A stretch of DNA of 64,000 nt, from contig JBJCIZ010001661.1 in assembly GCA_051294375.1 (NCBI GenBank), forward strand, positions 1 to 64,000, written 5' to 3'. This DNA is from Paraspadella gotoi (Eukaryota > Chaetognatha). Shown here piece after piece: positions 45,967 through 58,289 of this stretch (position 1 is its first letter; the number at the start of each line of letters is the position of its first letter). The notes below the pieces were generated by a model that was not told the origin of the DNA, searched no databases, and was given only the letters and a program-made list of their open reading frames with translations. Both the position numbers and the translations under genes were made by a program.

Positions 45967-48900
45967 ACAAAGAGAGAGAATATTTTTCTTATTTTAATCC
46001 TGTGCAAACCTTTGCAACATATACAAAATGTATCTTTTACATATATCCATTTCAAATTTTTAAAGTAAAAAGATTGTTGCACAGGAATAGGATTTGTGAC
46101 AAAATATTATTGAATTTTTTGATGCTATTTTTATTTATTCTGTATAATTCAGGGCATAAATTCAATTTTTATTTTGCACAGGATTTCATAGAAAGTCAAA
46201 CAAATTGTTTTTTGGGCATAGGATTTCACAGCTTACAACAAATCGTTAATTATATGTTTTATTTGCAAGGATTTGCATAAGAAATAGAGATAGTGCTATA
46301 TAAATTTCAAATTTTTTGCCCAGATTTCTTTTTTTTTTGCGTTTTCTGTACAAATCTGTACAAAAGTAATATTTTTGTATTTGTACAGGATTGCAAAGTT
46401 TTTTGCATAGACTTGGCACAAGCATTATAATCAAATTGTTATTTTCTCTTTTTTATGCTAAATTAACCAAAATATTTTTTACTGTGTGCAAATAGGTGAA
46501 AGGTTTTAAAAATTATATTTGCACTAATTTTATTCCTGTGCAAATCGGTGCAAATTGATATTTTTTGCACAGGATTGCACAGCATTACTACTAATAGTTA
46601 TTTTTACTATTTTATTTGTACAGATTTGCACAGGAAACAGGATTGTGCCATAAAAATTTTAAGTTTTTGGCACAAGATTATTTTCATTTTAACCTGTGCA
46701 AACCTTTGGCAAATATTAATATGTATCATTTACATATATTCTATTCAATCTTCTATGAAGTTAAAAATTAATTTTTGCCCCTAATTCAAAAATGTTTTCT
46801 TGAATAAAAGCCCTGCAAAGTGAAAAATGGCACTAATACTAATATTGTCAGTTATTTTTTTTGCACAGGATTGCACAGGCATTCCTGTGTAAATCTAGGC
46901 AAATTGTTATTTCTCATTTTTTTTAATGCTGAATCGAAAAAAAGAATTTTTTAACTGTGGCAAATCAATAAAAAGTTAAAAAAAAAATAAATTGTGCTAT
47001 TTTTTATTCCTATACAAATCTGTGCAAAATAGATTTTTATTTTGTATTGGATTGCCCAGAAAGACAAACAAATTGTTTGCACAGGATTACAACATCATTA
47101 CAACAAATCGTTATGTTCTCCTAAAATGGCAACTAATACTAATATTGCATTATTTTTATTCCTGTTTCAAATCTGTACAAATTATTTTTTCTTTATTATG
47201 GCACAGGATTGCAAAGAAAGACAAACAAATTGTTCTTTTGCACAGGATTGCACAGCATTTAAAAAACTGTTATTTCTCTTTTTTTTCAAGACAAATCAAA
47301 AAAAATAAAATTTTTTTTACTGTGCAAATCGGTAAAAGTGTTTAAAAAAAATTAGAATTTTTATATTTTTCTTCCTGTGCAAATCTGTGCAAATTGATTT
47401 TTTTTGCACAGGATTGCACAAAACAAAAAATTGTTTGCACAGGATTGCACAGCATTATAACAAATTGTTAATTCTATTTTTTATTGCACAGATTTGCACA
47501 GGAAAATAATTTGTGCCATAAAAAGTTAAAGTTTTGCACAGATTTTTCTTATTTTTAATCCTGTGCAAACCTTTGCAAATATAAAAATGTAAATCTTTTA
47601 CATATTATCCTATTCAATCTTTTTATAACGTTAAAAAGATTCGCACAGGATAGGATTGTGACAAAAAGTATTTTAAATTTTTTTATGCTATTTTTATTCC
47701 TGTAGAGTTTAAAACTGCACTAAAAATACTAACATTGAGCTATTTTTATTCCTGTGGAAAAATCTGTGCCAAAATGATTTAATTTTTCAGAGAGAGCATA
47801 CAAATTGTTTTTTGCACAGGATTGCACAGCATTCCTGTGCAAATCTGTGCAAAATTGTTTATTTCTAATTTTTCTAACGCTAAATAGAAAAAATAATTTT
47901 TTTTACTGTGCAAATCAATAAAAAGTATAAAAAATTATAATTGCCGCTATTTTTTATTCCTATTCAAATATGTAAAAATTGATTTTTTATAGATTGCAAG
48001 AAAGACAAACAAATTGTTTGCAAAGGATTGCAAGCGTTACAACAAATCGTTAATTTATTTTTTTATTTGCACGGATTTACACAAGAAAATAATTGTACTA
48101 TAAAATGTAAAGTTTTACACAGATTTTTTTTTGCATTTCTGTACAAATCTGGACAAATTAACTTTTGTATTTTGGTACAGGATTGCAAAGAAAGACAAAC
48201 AAATTTTTTTTTGCACAGGACTGTACAGCATTACAACAAATTGTTATTGTCTTTTTTATGCTAAATCAAAAAAAAAACTTTTACTGGTGTTAATCGGTAA
48301 AAGGTTTCAAAATTATACTTGCGGTATTCTTATTCCTGTGCAAATCAGTGCAATTGATATTTTTTGCATAGGATTGCACAGCATTACAACAAATCGTTAA
48401 TTGTTAACTATTTTATTTGTACCCGGATCTGCACAGGATAGGATTGTGCCATAAAAATTTAAGTTGCACATATTATTTTAATTTTTTAATTATGTACAAA
48501 CCTTTGCAAATATAATATGTATCATTTACATATATTCTATCAATCTTTTATAGAGTTAAAAAAAAAAATTTCCCCCTAATCAAAATTACATTTTTTTATG
48601 AAAAAAAACCCAAAAGTGAAAAAATGGCACTAAAATACTAATATTGCATTATTCTTATTCCTGTGCAAATCTGTACAAATTTATTTTTTCAGAAAGACAA
48701 ACAATTTTTTTTCAACAGGAATGCACAGTATTCCTGTGCAAATCTGTACAAATTGATTTTTATTTTTCACAGGATTGCAAAGAAAGACAAACAAATTGTT
48801 CTTTGCACAGGATTACACAGCATTCAAAAATTGTTATTTCTCCTTTTTTTCACGACAAATAAAAAAAAATATTTTTCATCCTGTGCAAATCTGTGCAAAT

Positions 48901-50130
48901 GGATTTTTTTTGCACAGGATTGCACAGAAAAACAAAAAATTGTTTGCACAGGATTGCACAGCATTATAACAAATCGTTAATTCTATTTTTTTATTGCACA
49001 GATTTGCACAGGAAAATAATTTGTGCCATTAAAAGTTAAAGTTTTGCACAGATTTTTCTTATTTTTAATCCTGTGCAAACCTTTGCAAATATAAAATGTA
49101 TCTTTTACATATATCCTATTCAATCTTTTATAAAGTTAAAAAAACTGTTTTGCCCCTAATCAAAATAAAAATCCTTCATGAAAAAAAGCCCTAAAAAGTT
49201 AAAACTGCACTAAATACTTATATTGCACTATTTTTATTAATGTGCAAATCTGTACAAGTTTATTTTTTCAGAGAGACAAACATTTTTTTTGCACAGGATT
49301 GCACAGCATTCTTGTACAAATCTTTACAAATTGATTTTTTTTATTTTGAACAGGATTGCAAAGAAAGACAAAAAAATTGTTTTTTGTACAGGATTGCACA
49401 GCATTACAACAAATTTTTATTTCTCAAAAAATATAATTGCGCTATTTTTCTTCCTGTGCAAATCTGTACAAATTGATTTTTTATTTTGCACAGGATTACA
49501 ACAAATCATTAATTCTATTTTTTTATTTAACACAGATTTGTACAGGAATAGAATTGTGCCATAAAAATTAAAAGTTTTCAAAATTTGTCATTTTTTTATA
49601 AAGTTTAAAATAAAAACTGTTTTGCCCAAAATCAAAATCAAAATCCTTTATGAAAAAACTTTAAAAAGTAAAAACTGCACAACATACTAATATTGCGCTA
49701 TTTTTATTTGTGTGCAAATCTGAGCAAATTGATTTTTTCAGAGAGACAAACAAATTGTTTTTTGCACAGGATTGCACAGCATTATAACCAATAGATTTTT
49801 ATGCTCTTTTTTTTGCACAGGTTTGCACAGGAATAGGATTGTGCCATAACAATTTAATTTTTTGATGCTCTTTTTATTCCTGTACAAATCTGTGCATAAT
49901 GATTTTTTTCATTTTTGCACAGGATTGCATAGAAAATCAAACAATATGTTTTTTGCACAGATTTGCACAGGAATAGGATTGTGACAAAATATTTTAATTT
50001 TTTGATGCTATTTTTATTCCTGTATCATTCAGGGCATAATATTTTTATTTTTATTTTTGTACAGGATTTCATAGAAAGTCAAACAAATTGTTTTTTGCCA
50101 ATAGGAATTGGCAGCAGCATTATAACAAAT
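45967..50130 (-). repeat. TGTGCAAA-family repeat block, reverse orientation (copy B)
   Basis: Collinear with 39.0-43.4 kb. The first ~2 kb is rich in single-base insertions (TTTTTGGCACAAGATT, GGCAAATATTAATATG), while 48.1-50.0 kb is cleaner than copy A. No gene seen. Confidence 0.85.
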
Positions 50131-50286
50131 CGGAACAGACCAGACGACGGATGGAATGGACGATCATTTTTTTTGCATAACTTATCATAATTTGATGTTC
50201 TGACATGATATGAGTGAATGCCCAACAAGATTGAGGGTTATAGAGTGAACTATAGAGTCAGGATATGCTGATAAGCAGATCCGACT
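50131..50286 (+). mobile_element. Helentron-like 3' terminus, 5'-truncated (copy B)
   Basis: Same truncated end as at 43.4 kb; the microsatellite is scrambled here (GGAACAGACCAGACGACGG), consistent with sequencing indels. Terminal GATAAGCAGATCCGACTA is intact. Confidence 0.7.
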
Positions 50287-50997
50287 AAAAACAAAATTTA
50301 TAAAAAAATGAATTTTTTACTTCTATTGATGGGTGGATTGAGATAAAAAAAATTTGTGTGTGATTGAGCAGAATGGAATCGATGGATTTGAGCGAGCGGA
50401 GATGGAAAAAAAATTACATTTTCTCTCTCTCTCTCAGATAAAATGATTGATTGGCTGATTGCTCCGATGTTTGAGTGATTAATTGAAATATTTTTTTATT
50501 TATTTGTTAATAAAACTGTTATGACTATTTTTACCATGATGAAAAGTTATAATAAACCAAAACCACTATTTTTTTTATTGCCGTATGATTGATTGATTGA
50601 TTGATCGCACTATTTTCACTATTTTCACAAAATTGATGATTATAGTCGAATAAAAAATGACTATCATTGCATCAAAAAATGACTATCATCTCTTCAATAA
50701 ATGACTATCATTTCTCAATAAATGATTATCTTCACATCAATGAATGCTTATTATCGCCCTGAATGAATTATAATCATGATATCAATAAAAAATTTTCTTT
50801 GAGATTTTTAGAAATTTGTACAGATTTGCAAAATCTATTTGCAAGTAATCAGCTGGTTTGTGTGTCTGTCAGTCTGTCCCACTTAGTATTTAAAAACCAA
50901 TAACTTGGGTAAAAATTTTTTTGAATTATTGTTTGCTAAAATAGTATAATATATAATGAGATGCTTCTTAAGCTTAATGCGCACAGATTTCAAACTT
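50287..50997. repeat. Helentron-like core block before satellite (copy B)
   Basis: Same order as 43.5-44.25 kb: CT run, GATT repeats, ATGACTATCAT repeats, GTGTGTCTGTCAGTCTGTCC, TTAGTATTTAAAAACCAATA. No gene seen. Confidence 0.7.
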
Positions 50998-53900
50998 GTG
51001 ACACAGAATAGCGCCTACGGACCAAGAGATTCTCTAAGAGATCTGTGACACCCAGTGGCGCCCCACACCGTGTCACAAATAATATTTTTGTTTCTTAATC
51101 CCCATATTTAACCCCGGCACTTAAACCCCAGCCTTCCCCATATTTTCTTTAGATACAAAGACAATTTTTTCTCTTTGTGACACAGTGTGGGCGCCCACTG
51201 GACCAAGAGATTCTCTAAGGGATCTGTGACACCCAGTGGCGCCCCACCGTGTCACAAATAATATTTTTTTGTTTCTTAATCCCCATATTTAACCCCGCAC
51301 TTAAAAGCCCAGCCTTCCCCATATTTTTTCTTTAGATACAAAGACAATTTTTCTTCTTTGTGACACAGTGTGGCGCCCACTGACCAAGAGATTCTCTAAA
51401 GGGATCTGTGACACCCAGTGGCGCCCACACCGTGTCACAAATAATATTTTTTTGTTTCTTAATCCCCATATTTAACCCCCGCACTTAAAAGCCCAGCCTT
51501 CCCCATATTTTTCTTTAGATACAAAGACAATTTTTCTTCTTTGAACACAGTGTGGCGCCCACTGACCAAGAGATTCTCTAAGGGATCTGTGACACCCAGT
51601 GGCGCCCCACACCGTGTCACAAATAATATTTTTTTGTTTCTTAATCCCCATATTTAACCCCCGCACTTAAAAGCCCCAGCCTTCCCCATTTTTCTTTAGA
51701 TACAAAGACAATTTTTTCTTCTTTGTGACACAGTGTGGCGCCCACTGACCAAGAGATTCTCTAAGGGATCTGTGACACCCAGTGGCGCCCACACCGTGTC
51801 ACAAAATAATATTTTTTTGTTTCTTAATCCCATATTTAACCCCCGCACTTAAAAGCCCCAGCCTTCCCATATTTTTCTTTAGATACAAAGACAATTTTTC
51901 TTCTTTGTGACACAGTGTGGCGCCCACTGACCAAGAGATTCTCTAAGGGATCTGTGACACCCAGTGGCGCCCACACCGTGTCACAAATAATATTTTTTGT
52001 TTCTTAATCCCCATATTTAACCCCCGCACTTAAAAGCCCCAGCCTTCCCCATATTTTTTCTTTAGATACAAAGACAATTTTTCTTCTTTGTGACACAGTG
52101 GTGGCGCCCCACTGACCAAGAGATTCTCTAAGGGATCTGTGACACCCAGTGGCGCCACACCGTGTCACAAATAATATTTTTTTGTTTCTTAATCCCCATA
52201 TTTAACCCCCGCACTTAAAAGCCCCAGCCTTCCCCATATTTTTCTTTAGATACAAAGACAATTTTTCTTCTTTGTGACACAGTGTGGCGCCCACTGACCA
52301 AGAGATTCTCTAAGGGATCTGTGACACCCAGTGGCGCCCACACCGTGTCACAAATAATATTTTTTTGTTTCTTAATCCCCATATTTAACCCCCGCACTTA
52401 AAAAGCCCCAGCCTTCCCCATATTTTTCTTTAGATACAAAGACAATTTTTCTTCTTTGTGACACAGTGTGGCGCCCACTGACCAAGGAGATTCTCTAAGG
52501 GATCTGTGACACCCAGTGGCGCCCACACCGTGTCACAATAATATTTTTTTTGTTTCTTAATCCCCATATTTAACCCCCGCACTTAAAAGCCCCAGCCTTC
52601 CCCATATTTTTCTTTAGATACAAAGACAATTTTTCTTCTTTGTGACACAGTGTGGCGCCCACTGACCAAGAGATTCTCTAAGGGATCTGTGACACCCAGT
52701 GGCGCCCACACCGTGTCACAAATAATATTTTTTTGTTTCTTAATCCCCATATTTAACCCCCGCACTTAAAAGCCCCAGCCTTCCCCATATTTTTCTTTAG
52801 ATACAAAGACAATTTTTCTTCTTTGTGACACAGTGTGGCGCCCACTGACCAAGAGATTCTCTAAGGGATCTGTGACACCCAGTGGCGCCCACACCGTGTC
52901 ACAAATAATATTTTTTTGTTTCTTAATCCCCATATTTAACCCCCGCACTTAAAAGCCCCAGCCTTCCCCATATTTTTCTTTAGATACAAAGACAATTTCT
53001 TCTCTTGTGACACAGTGTGGCGCCCACTGACCAAGAGATTCTCTAAGGGATCTGTGACACCCAGTGGCGCCCCACACCGTGTCACAAATAATATTTTTTT
53101 GTTTCTTAATCCCCATATTTAACCCCGCACTTAAAAGCCCCAGCCTTCCCCATATTTTTCTTTAGATACAAAGACAATTTTTCTTCTTTGTGACACAGTG
53201 TGGCGCCCACTGACCAAGAGATTCTCTAAGGGATCTGTGACACCCAGTGGCGCCCACACCGTGTCACAAATAATATTTTTTTGTTTCTTAATCCCATATT
53301 TAACCCCCGCACTTAAAAGCCCCAGCCTTCCCCATATTTTTCTTTAGATACAAAGACAATTTTTCTTCTTTGTGACACAGTGTGGCGCCCACTGACCAAG
53401 AGATTCTCTAAGGGATCTGTGACACCCAGTGGCGCCCACACCGTGTCACAAATAATATTTTTTTGTTTCTTAATCCCCATATTTAACCCCCGCACTTAAA
53501 AGCCCCAGCCTTCCCCATATTTTTCTTTAGATACAAAGACAATTTTTCTTCTTTGTGACACAGTGTGGCGCCCACTGACCAAGAGATTCTCTAAGGGATC
53601 TGTGACACCCAGTGGCGCCCACACCGTGTCACAAATAATATTTTTTTGTTTCTTAATCCCCATATTTAACCCCGCACTTAAAAGCCCCAGCCTTCCCATA
53701 TTTTTCTTTAGATACAAAGACAATTTTTCTTCTTTGTGACACAGTGTGGCGCCCATGACCAAGAGATTCTCTAAGGGATCTGTGACACCCAGTGGCGCCA
53801 CACCGTGTCACAAATAATATTTTTTTGTTTCTTAATCCCCATATTTAACCCCCGCACTTAAAAGCCCCAGCCTTCCCCATATTTTTCTTTAGATACAAAG

Positions 53901-54210
53901 ACAATTTTTCTTCTTTGTGACACAGTGTGTGGGCCCACTGACCAAGAGATTCTCTAAGGGATCTGTGACACCCAGTGGCGCCCACACCGTGTCACAAATA
54001 AATATTTTTTTGTTTCTTAATCCCCATATTTAACCCCCGCACTTAAAAGCCCCAGCCTTCCCCATATTTTTCTTTAGATACAAAGACAATTTTTCTTCTT
54101 TGTGACACAGTGTGGCGCCCACTGACCAAGAGATTCTCTAAGGGATCTGTGACACCCAGTGGCGCCCACACCGTGTCACAAATAATATTTTGTTTCTTAA
54201 TCCCCTTTTT
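50998..54210 (+). repeat. 183-bp satellite array B (~17.5 units)
   Basis: Same unit as array A, with starts from 50,998 to 54,102 averaging ~182.6 bp. Units at 52,583 and 52,766, and at 53,313 and 53,496, are exactly 183 bp apart and essentially identical, showing strong homogenisation. On the minus strand each unit has a 60-codon frame with one stop per unit, because 183 is 61 codons; this is not a gene. The last unit is truncated near 54,200. Confidence 0.95.
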
Positions 54211-54446
54211 TAACAATAATATTTTTTTGTATCTTCAGTAAAAATGGGGAAGGCTGGGGCTTTTAGTGCGGGGGTTAAAAATGGGGATTAACAAACACAA
54301 AAATATCAATTGTTACACCGGATGTGACACGATGTGACACGATGTGACACGATGTGACACTATGTGACATGATGTGACATGATATGACAAGATGTGACAA
54401 GATGTTACATGATGTGACGATATGTGTCACTGGGCATTAAGATTTT
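54211..54446. repeat. Inverted satellite fragment and GATGTGACAC repeats
   Basis: At ~54,238-54,296 AATGGGGAAGGCTGGGGC and TTTTAGTGCGGGGGTTAAAA are the reverse complement of the satellite's CCCCAGCCTTCCCC block. Then 54,321-54,432 is a run of ~10-bp repeats (GATGTGACAC and variants) leading to GTGTCACTGGGCATTAAGAT, which belongs to the ~290-bp unit family found at 57 kb. Confidence 0.85.
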
Positions 54447-55148
54447 TAGTCGGATCTGCTTATCAGCAGATCCCGACTCTATAATTCACTTTGTCGGTCC
54501 GTCGGTCCGCCCCCTCAATATTGTCGGGCACACACTTATATCATGTCAGAACATCGAATTATGATTAATTATGCAAAAAAACGATGTCCGTCCGTCCGTC
54601 TGTCTGTCTGTCCGTCCGTCCGTCCTTCACACCTTAGCAAAAAACTCTAATTACTCGTGATTGGATGGATGGATTGGTATGAAATTTTGTGTGTGGGAAG
54701 GAAACTGTGTGATTGAGATGGATATGAAGTTTGGAGGGAATCGTGCGAGTGGAAATTGGATTAAATGGAAAAAACAAAAAAATATATTTCACTATTTGAA
54801 CGCCAATTGCTCATTAGTGGATAGAGCAATTGACTTGAAATTTTGTATGTTGGTAGGAAAGTGTGTGATTGAGCTGGATATAAAGTTTCGATGGAATCAT
54901 GCGAGTGGAAATGAGTTAAAATGGAAAAAACAAAAGTATTTTTACTTAAATTTACTCATAATTATTATTTTCATTAAAAATTGAATAGATAAATGGAAAT
55001 TAAATTTTGTGTGTGGGTAGGAAAGTATGTGATAAAACTGGATATAAATTTTTTGATGGAATCGTAGGAGTGGAAAAGAGTTCAAATTAGAAAACCAAAA
55101 GACACATTTATTTGAATTTTTTAAAGTTTCTCTCTCTCTATCTCTCTC

Positions 55149-55219
<71 letters not shown>

Positions 55220-56754
55220 CCAAATTATGCCAATTGACAAAAATATGCCCGTTGACCAAATTCTTAAAGTTGACCAAATTATGCCAGTTGACCAAATTCT
55301 GCAAGTTGATCAAGTTCTGCAAGTTGACCAAATTATGCCTGTTGACCAAATTATGCCAGTTATCCAAATTAGGCCAGTTGATAAAATTATGCCAGATGAC
55401 CAAATTATGCCGGTTGACCAAATTATCTTAATTGATCAAATTATGTCAGTTGACCAAATTATGTCAGTAGACCAAATTATGTCAGTTAACCAAATTATGT
55501 CAGTTGACCAAATTATGCAAGTTGATTAAATTATGCAAGTTGACCAAGTTAGCTTATTACCACTTAATTATCGATTGACCTGGAATTTTGTATGTGAGTA
55601 GAAAAGTGTGTGATTGAACAGGAAACCAAGTTTCGATGGAATCTTTTCAGTGGAAAGGAGTTTAAATGGAAAAAAAACAAAAAACCTGTTTCACTAATTG
55701 ATAATGATTCTTTTTCCTTTTATATTAAATGTATATGCAGGATGTATTAATAAATCAAATAATTAATCAGTTAATTAATCAATTTGTCAAGTAATTAATC
55801 AATAATTAATTAATCAGTCAATCAATTAAAAGCAAAAAGCTCCAATAACTCGTGATTGGCTGGTTGGATTGGAAAATGAAAATTTTGTGTGTGGGTAGGA
55901 ACAGTGTGTGATAAAGCTGGATATAAAGTTTCGACGGAATGTGTGAGTGGAAATGAGTTTAATGGAAAAAACAATAAGTCGCATTTACTAAAATATTTTT
56001 ATTATTTTAACAATAAGTACTCTAATTAATCATATTGGATGGATAGATTGAGTTCAAATTTTTGTGTGGGTAGAAAAATGTGTAACGATGCTGATATAAA
56101 GTTTCGGTGGAAACGTACGAGTGGAAATGAGTTTAAATGAAAAAAATATGAGTCACATTTACTTGAAATCTTTTTAACTTAGTTAACACCATTAAATAAA
56201 TGAGCATTAAAGGAATCGTTCAATTGCAAAAGAAAGAGAAGAGAAGAGAGAGAGAGTCCGATATAAAAAATTACGAATAAAAAAGTTTTGTTATTTACTC
56301 ACTGAATAAAAATACTTAAAATACTTACAAAATTACATAATTGATAAATTATTATTCCATTAACATGTGTTTAATCACATGCAATAATCTAGTAAGGCGG
56401 GCAAAAATTGAACACTTTTTATAACTTAGTTCTCTAAAAAATTTTTTTCCTTACTACTAAATCAATTTTCAATGTAACTTTTTGAATTAGTTCATTGGGT
56501 TGTTGCACTGAAGCTTTTAAATATTTATTAATATATAATAATTATATAAAGTTTTGACGGAATTGTGCCAGTGGAAATGAGTTTAGATGGAAAAAACATA
56601 TCACATTTACTTGAATCTTTAATATTAATGATTACTAATAAATGTTTTAATTAATTAATTATTAATTAATTAATGTGAAAAAATGATGCAAGTAAAAAAA
56701 AATTTAAAAGCATAAAGATCGTCGCAATTGCATAATAAAGAGAGAGAGAGAAGA

Positions 56755-56787
<33 letters not shown>

Positions 56788-57034
56788 GAGAGAAGAGAAT
56801 GAGAGAGGGAAAGGAGAAAAAATAAAATAGAGGATATTTGTTTGTTTTATAAAAATGTAAACAAAACATATTTAATAACTGTCCTACCCAATTTTAAGGA
56901 CATCGATGATGATAAGTTGAATATAAATTTAAAATAAATTATTACATATTAAAATTAATAATTAATTAATTATCGATTAATTATTAATTAATTAATTATA
57001 TAGGCAGATCCGACATTGTTTGCTCAAACTTGTT
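54447..57034 (-). mobile_element. Non-autonomous Helentron/DINE-1-like element, second copy
   Basis: Left end TAGTCGGATCTGCT with a near-perfect hairpin partner AGCAGATCCCGACT; right end GCAGATCCGAC then CTTGTT. Interior order matches the 31.9-kb copy: GTCC microsatellite (54,589-54,630), ~155-bp units, GATT (55,151-55,217), 18-bp minisatellite (55,217-55,550), GA tracts, AT palindromes. It is 2,588 bp, ~370 bp shorter than the other copy, with loss around the GA modules. The left flank (GGCATTAAGATTTT) and right flank (ATTTAGTTAATCACC) rejoin to the sequence seen uninterrupted at 57,290-57,330, again without target duplication. Confidence 0.65.
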
Positions 57035-57830
57035 ATTTAGTTAATCACCATATTTAACCCACGCACTTAAACATGCCAGCCTCCCGATATTTATTTCTAA
57101 ATAATTTTTTAATATAAAAAAAACACTTCCCTAATGGATTCGAACCCTGGACTACTAGAATCTTTTATTTCAACATGTAATGGCCATCTTGCGGGAAAAA
57201 TTAGAAACCCAAAAATAAGAATTTTTTTTTCTTTTACGATGTGACACGAGGTGACATGATGTGACAAGATGTTACATGATGTGACGATATGTTTCATGGG
57301 GCATTATGATTTTTTAGTTAGTTAATCCCCATATTGAACACCCGCACTTAAACGTGCCAGCCTTCCCGATATTTATTTCTCAATAATTTTTTTAATATAA
57401 AAAAACCCTTCCCTAATGGGAATCGAACCCTGGACTACTAAATCTTTTATTTCAACATGTACTGGCCATCTTTCGGGAGAAATTAGAAACCCAAATATAA
57501 GAAAAAAAATTTTCCCTTTTTGGATGTGACACGATGTGACACGAGGTGACACGATGTGACACGGGGTGACACGATGTGGCTATGTGACTATATGTGTCAC
57601 TGGGCACTGGAATTTTTGAATTGCAATCCCCATATTTAACCCCCGCACTTAAAAGCCCCAGCCTTCCCCATATTTAAATGTTTGTTTTAATGAAAAAAAT
57701 ACTTTTTCCTAACGGGAATCGAACTCGGGACTAGTAGAATCTTTTATTTTGACATGTAATGGCCATCTTGTGGGAGAAATTAGAAATGCAAAAATAAGGA
57801 AGAATTTTTCTGCCTTTTTGGACAGTGAAA
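57035..57830. repeat. Three ~290-bp units with SINE-like B boxes
   Basis: CCATATTTAACC/CCGCACTTAAA blocks recur near 57,047, 57,330 and 57,630. Each is followed by a GGGAATCGAACC(C/T) segment (57,136, 57,418 and 57,714), an ATCTTTTATTTCAACATGTA segment and GGCCATCTTG. Read on the minus strand, GGTTCGATTCCC is a canonical pol III B box, and ATGGCCATTACATG lies ~40 nt upstream where an A box would be. The CCCCGCACTTAAAAGCCCCA block is shared with the 183-bp satellite. GATGTGACAC repeats separate the units. Confidence 0.7.
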
Positions 57831-57892
57831 AAATACTGGTCTGGAAGGAAAAGGCGGGAAAAAAAAGGAAATTATATTTAATGAAAAAATAA

Positions 57893-57919
57893 AAAACAAA
57901 TAAATAAATAAATAAATAA

Positions 57920-57950
<31 letters not shown>

Positions 57951-58016
57951 ATAGATAAATAGATAAATAATAAATAAATAATAAATAAATAATAAATAAA
58001 TAAATAAATAAATAAT
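57893..58016. repeat. (AAAT)n microsatellite
   Basis: About 30 TAAA/AAAT units with occasional ATAG and AAT interruptions. Confidence 0.95.
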
Positions 58017-58061
58017 TTTTTTTTAATTCGTCGCTTTCTGTTGTCCTCTTTTAAGTCCGTA

Positions 58062-58126
58062 GTAGAGAGAGTAGAGAGAGAGGGAGAGAGAGAGAAAGAC
58101 AGAGAGACAGAGAGAGAGAGAGAGTC
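58062..58126. repeat. GA-rich tract
   Basis: Imperfect GA run with GGGA and GACA interruptions. Confidence 0.9.
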
Positions 58127-58289
58127 AAGGAGATAATTCCTCTAATTCTCCAAAAACTTTTCCGTTCGCGAAAAAAATTCGTCAAATTTTTTCTTCGTCC
58201 CCGAATTTGTTTTTTTTTTTTGCGACTCAAATATGGAAAAGAAGGAAAAATGATTTTGTGGGCGATGAGTGTGGTTAAGAGGGTCCTGC

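Larger units (their letters stand above)
45967..54210 (+). repeat. Segmental duplication, copy B
   Basis: Second copy of the 39.0-45.9 kb block, with a longer satellite array. Apart from indel noise the copies match closely over single-copy-like parts, such as CAACAAGATTGAGGGTTATA and TCGATGGATTTGAGCGAGCG. Confidence 0.85.

Noticed and set aside
579-50190. Dozens of 60-175-codon frames with Cys/Leu/Phe-rich phrases such as CANLCKLIF and HRIAQHYNKS
   Set aside because: They are translations of the TGTGCAAA repeat in several frames and both strands, overlap each other, and are broken at different places in each unit. No constant frame or start is conserved.
44099-53801. Repeated 60-codon minus-strand frame starting MRGLNMGIKKQK, and a 101-codon fused version
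   Set aside because: The satellite unit is 183 bp (61 codons), so each unit shows the same frame with its own stop. The longer version arises from an indel between units.
44250-54210. CRISPR-like array of regular repeats
   Set aside because: Units are contiguous 183-bp monomers without unique spacers, and the context is eukaryotic satellite DNA.
32686-55529. Val-Asp-Gln-Ile-Met repeat frames at 32.7 and 55.2 kb
   Set aside because: Translation of an 18-bp minisatellite adjoining GATT repeats inside a non-coding transposon.
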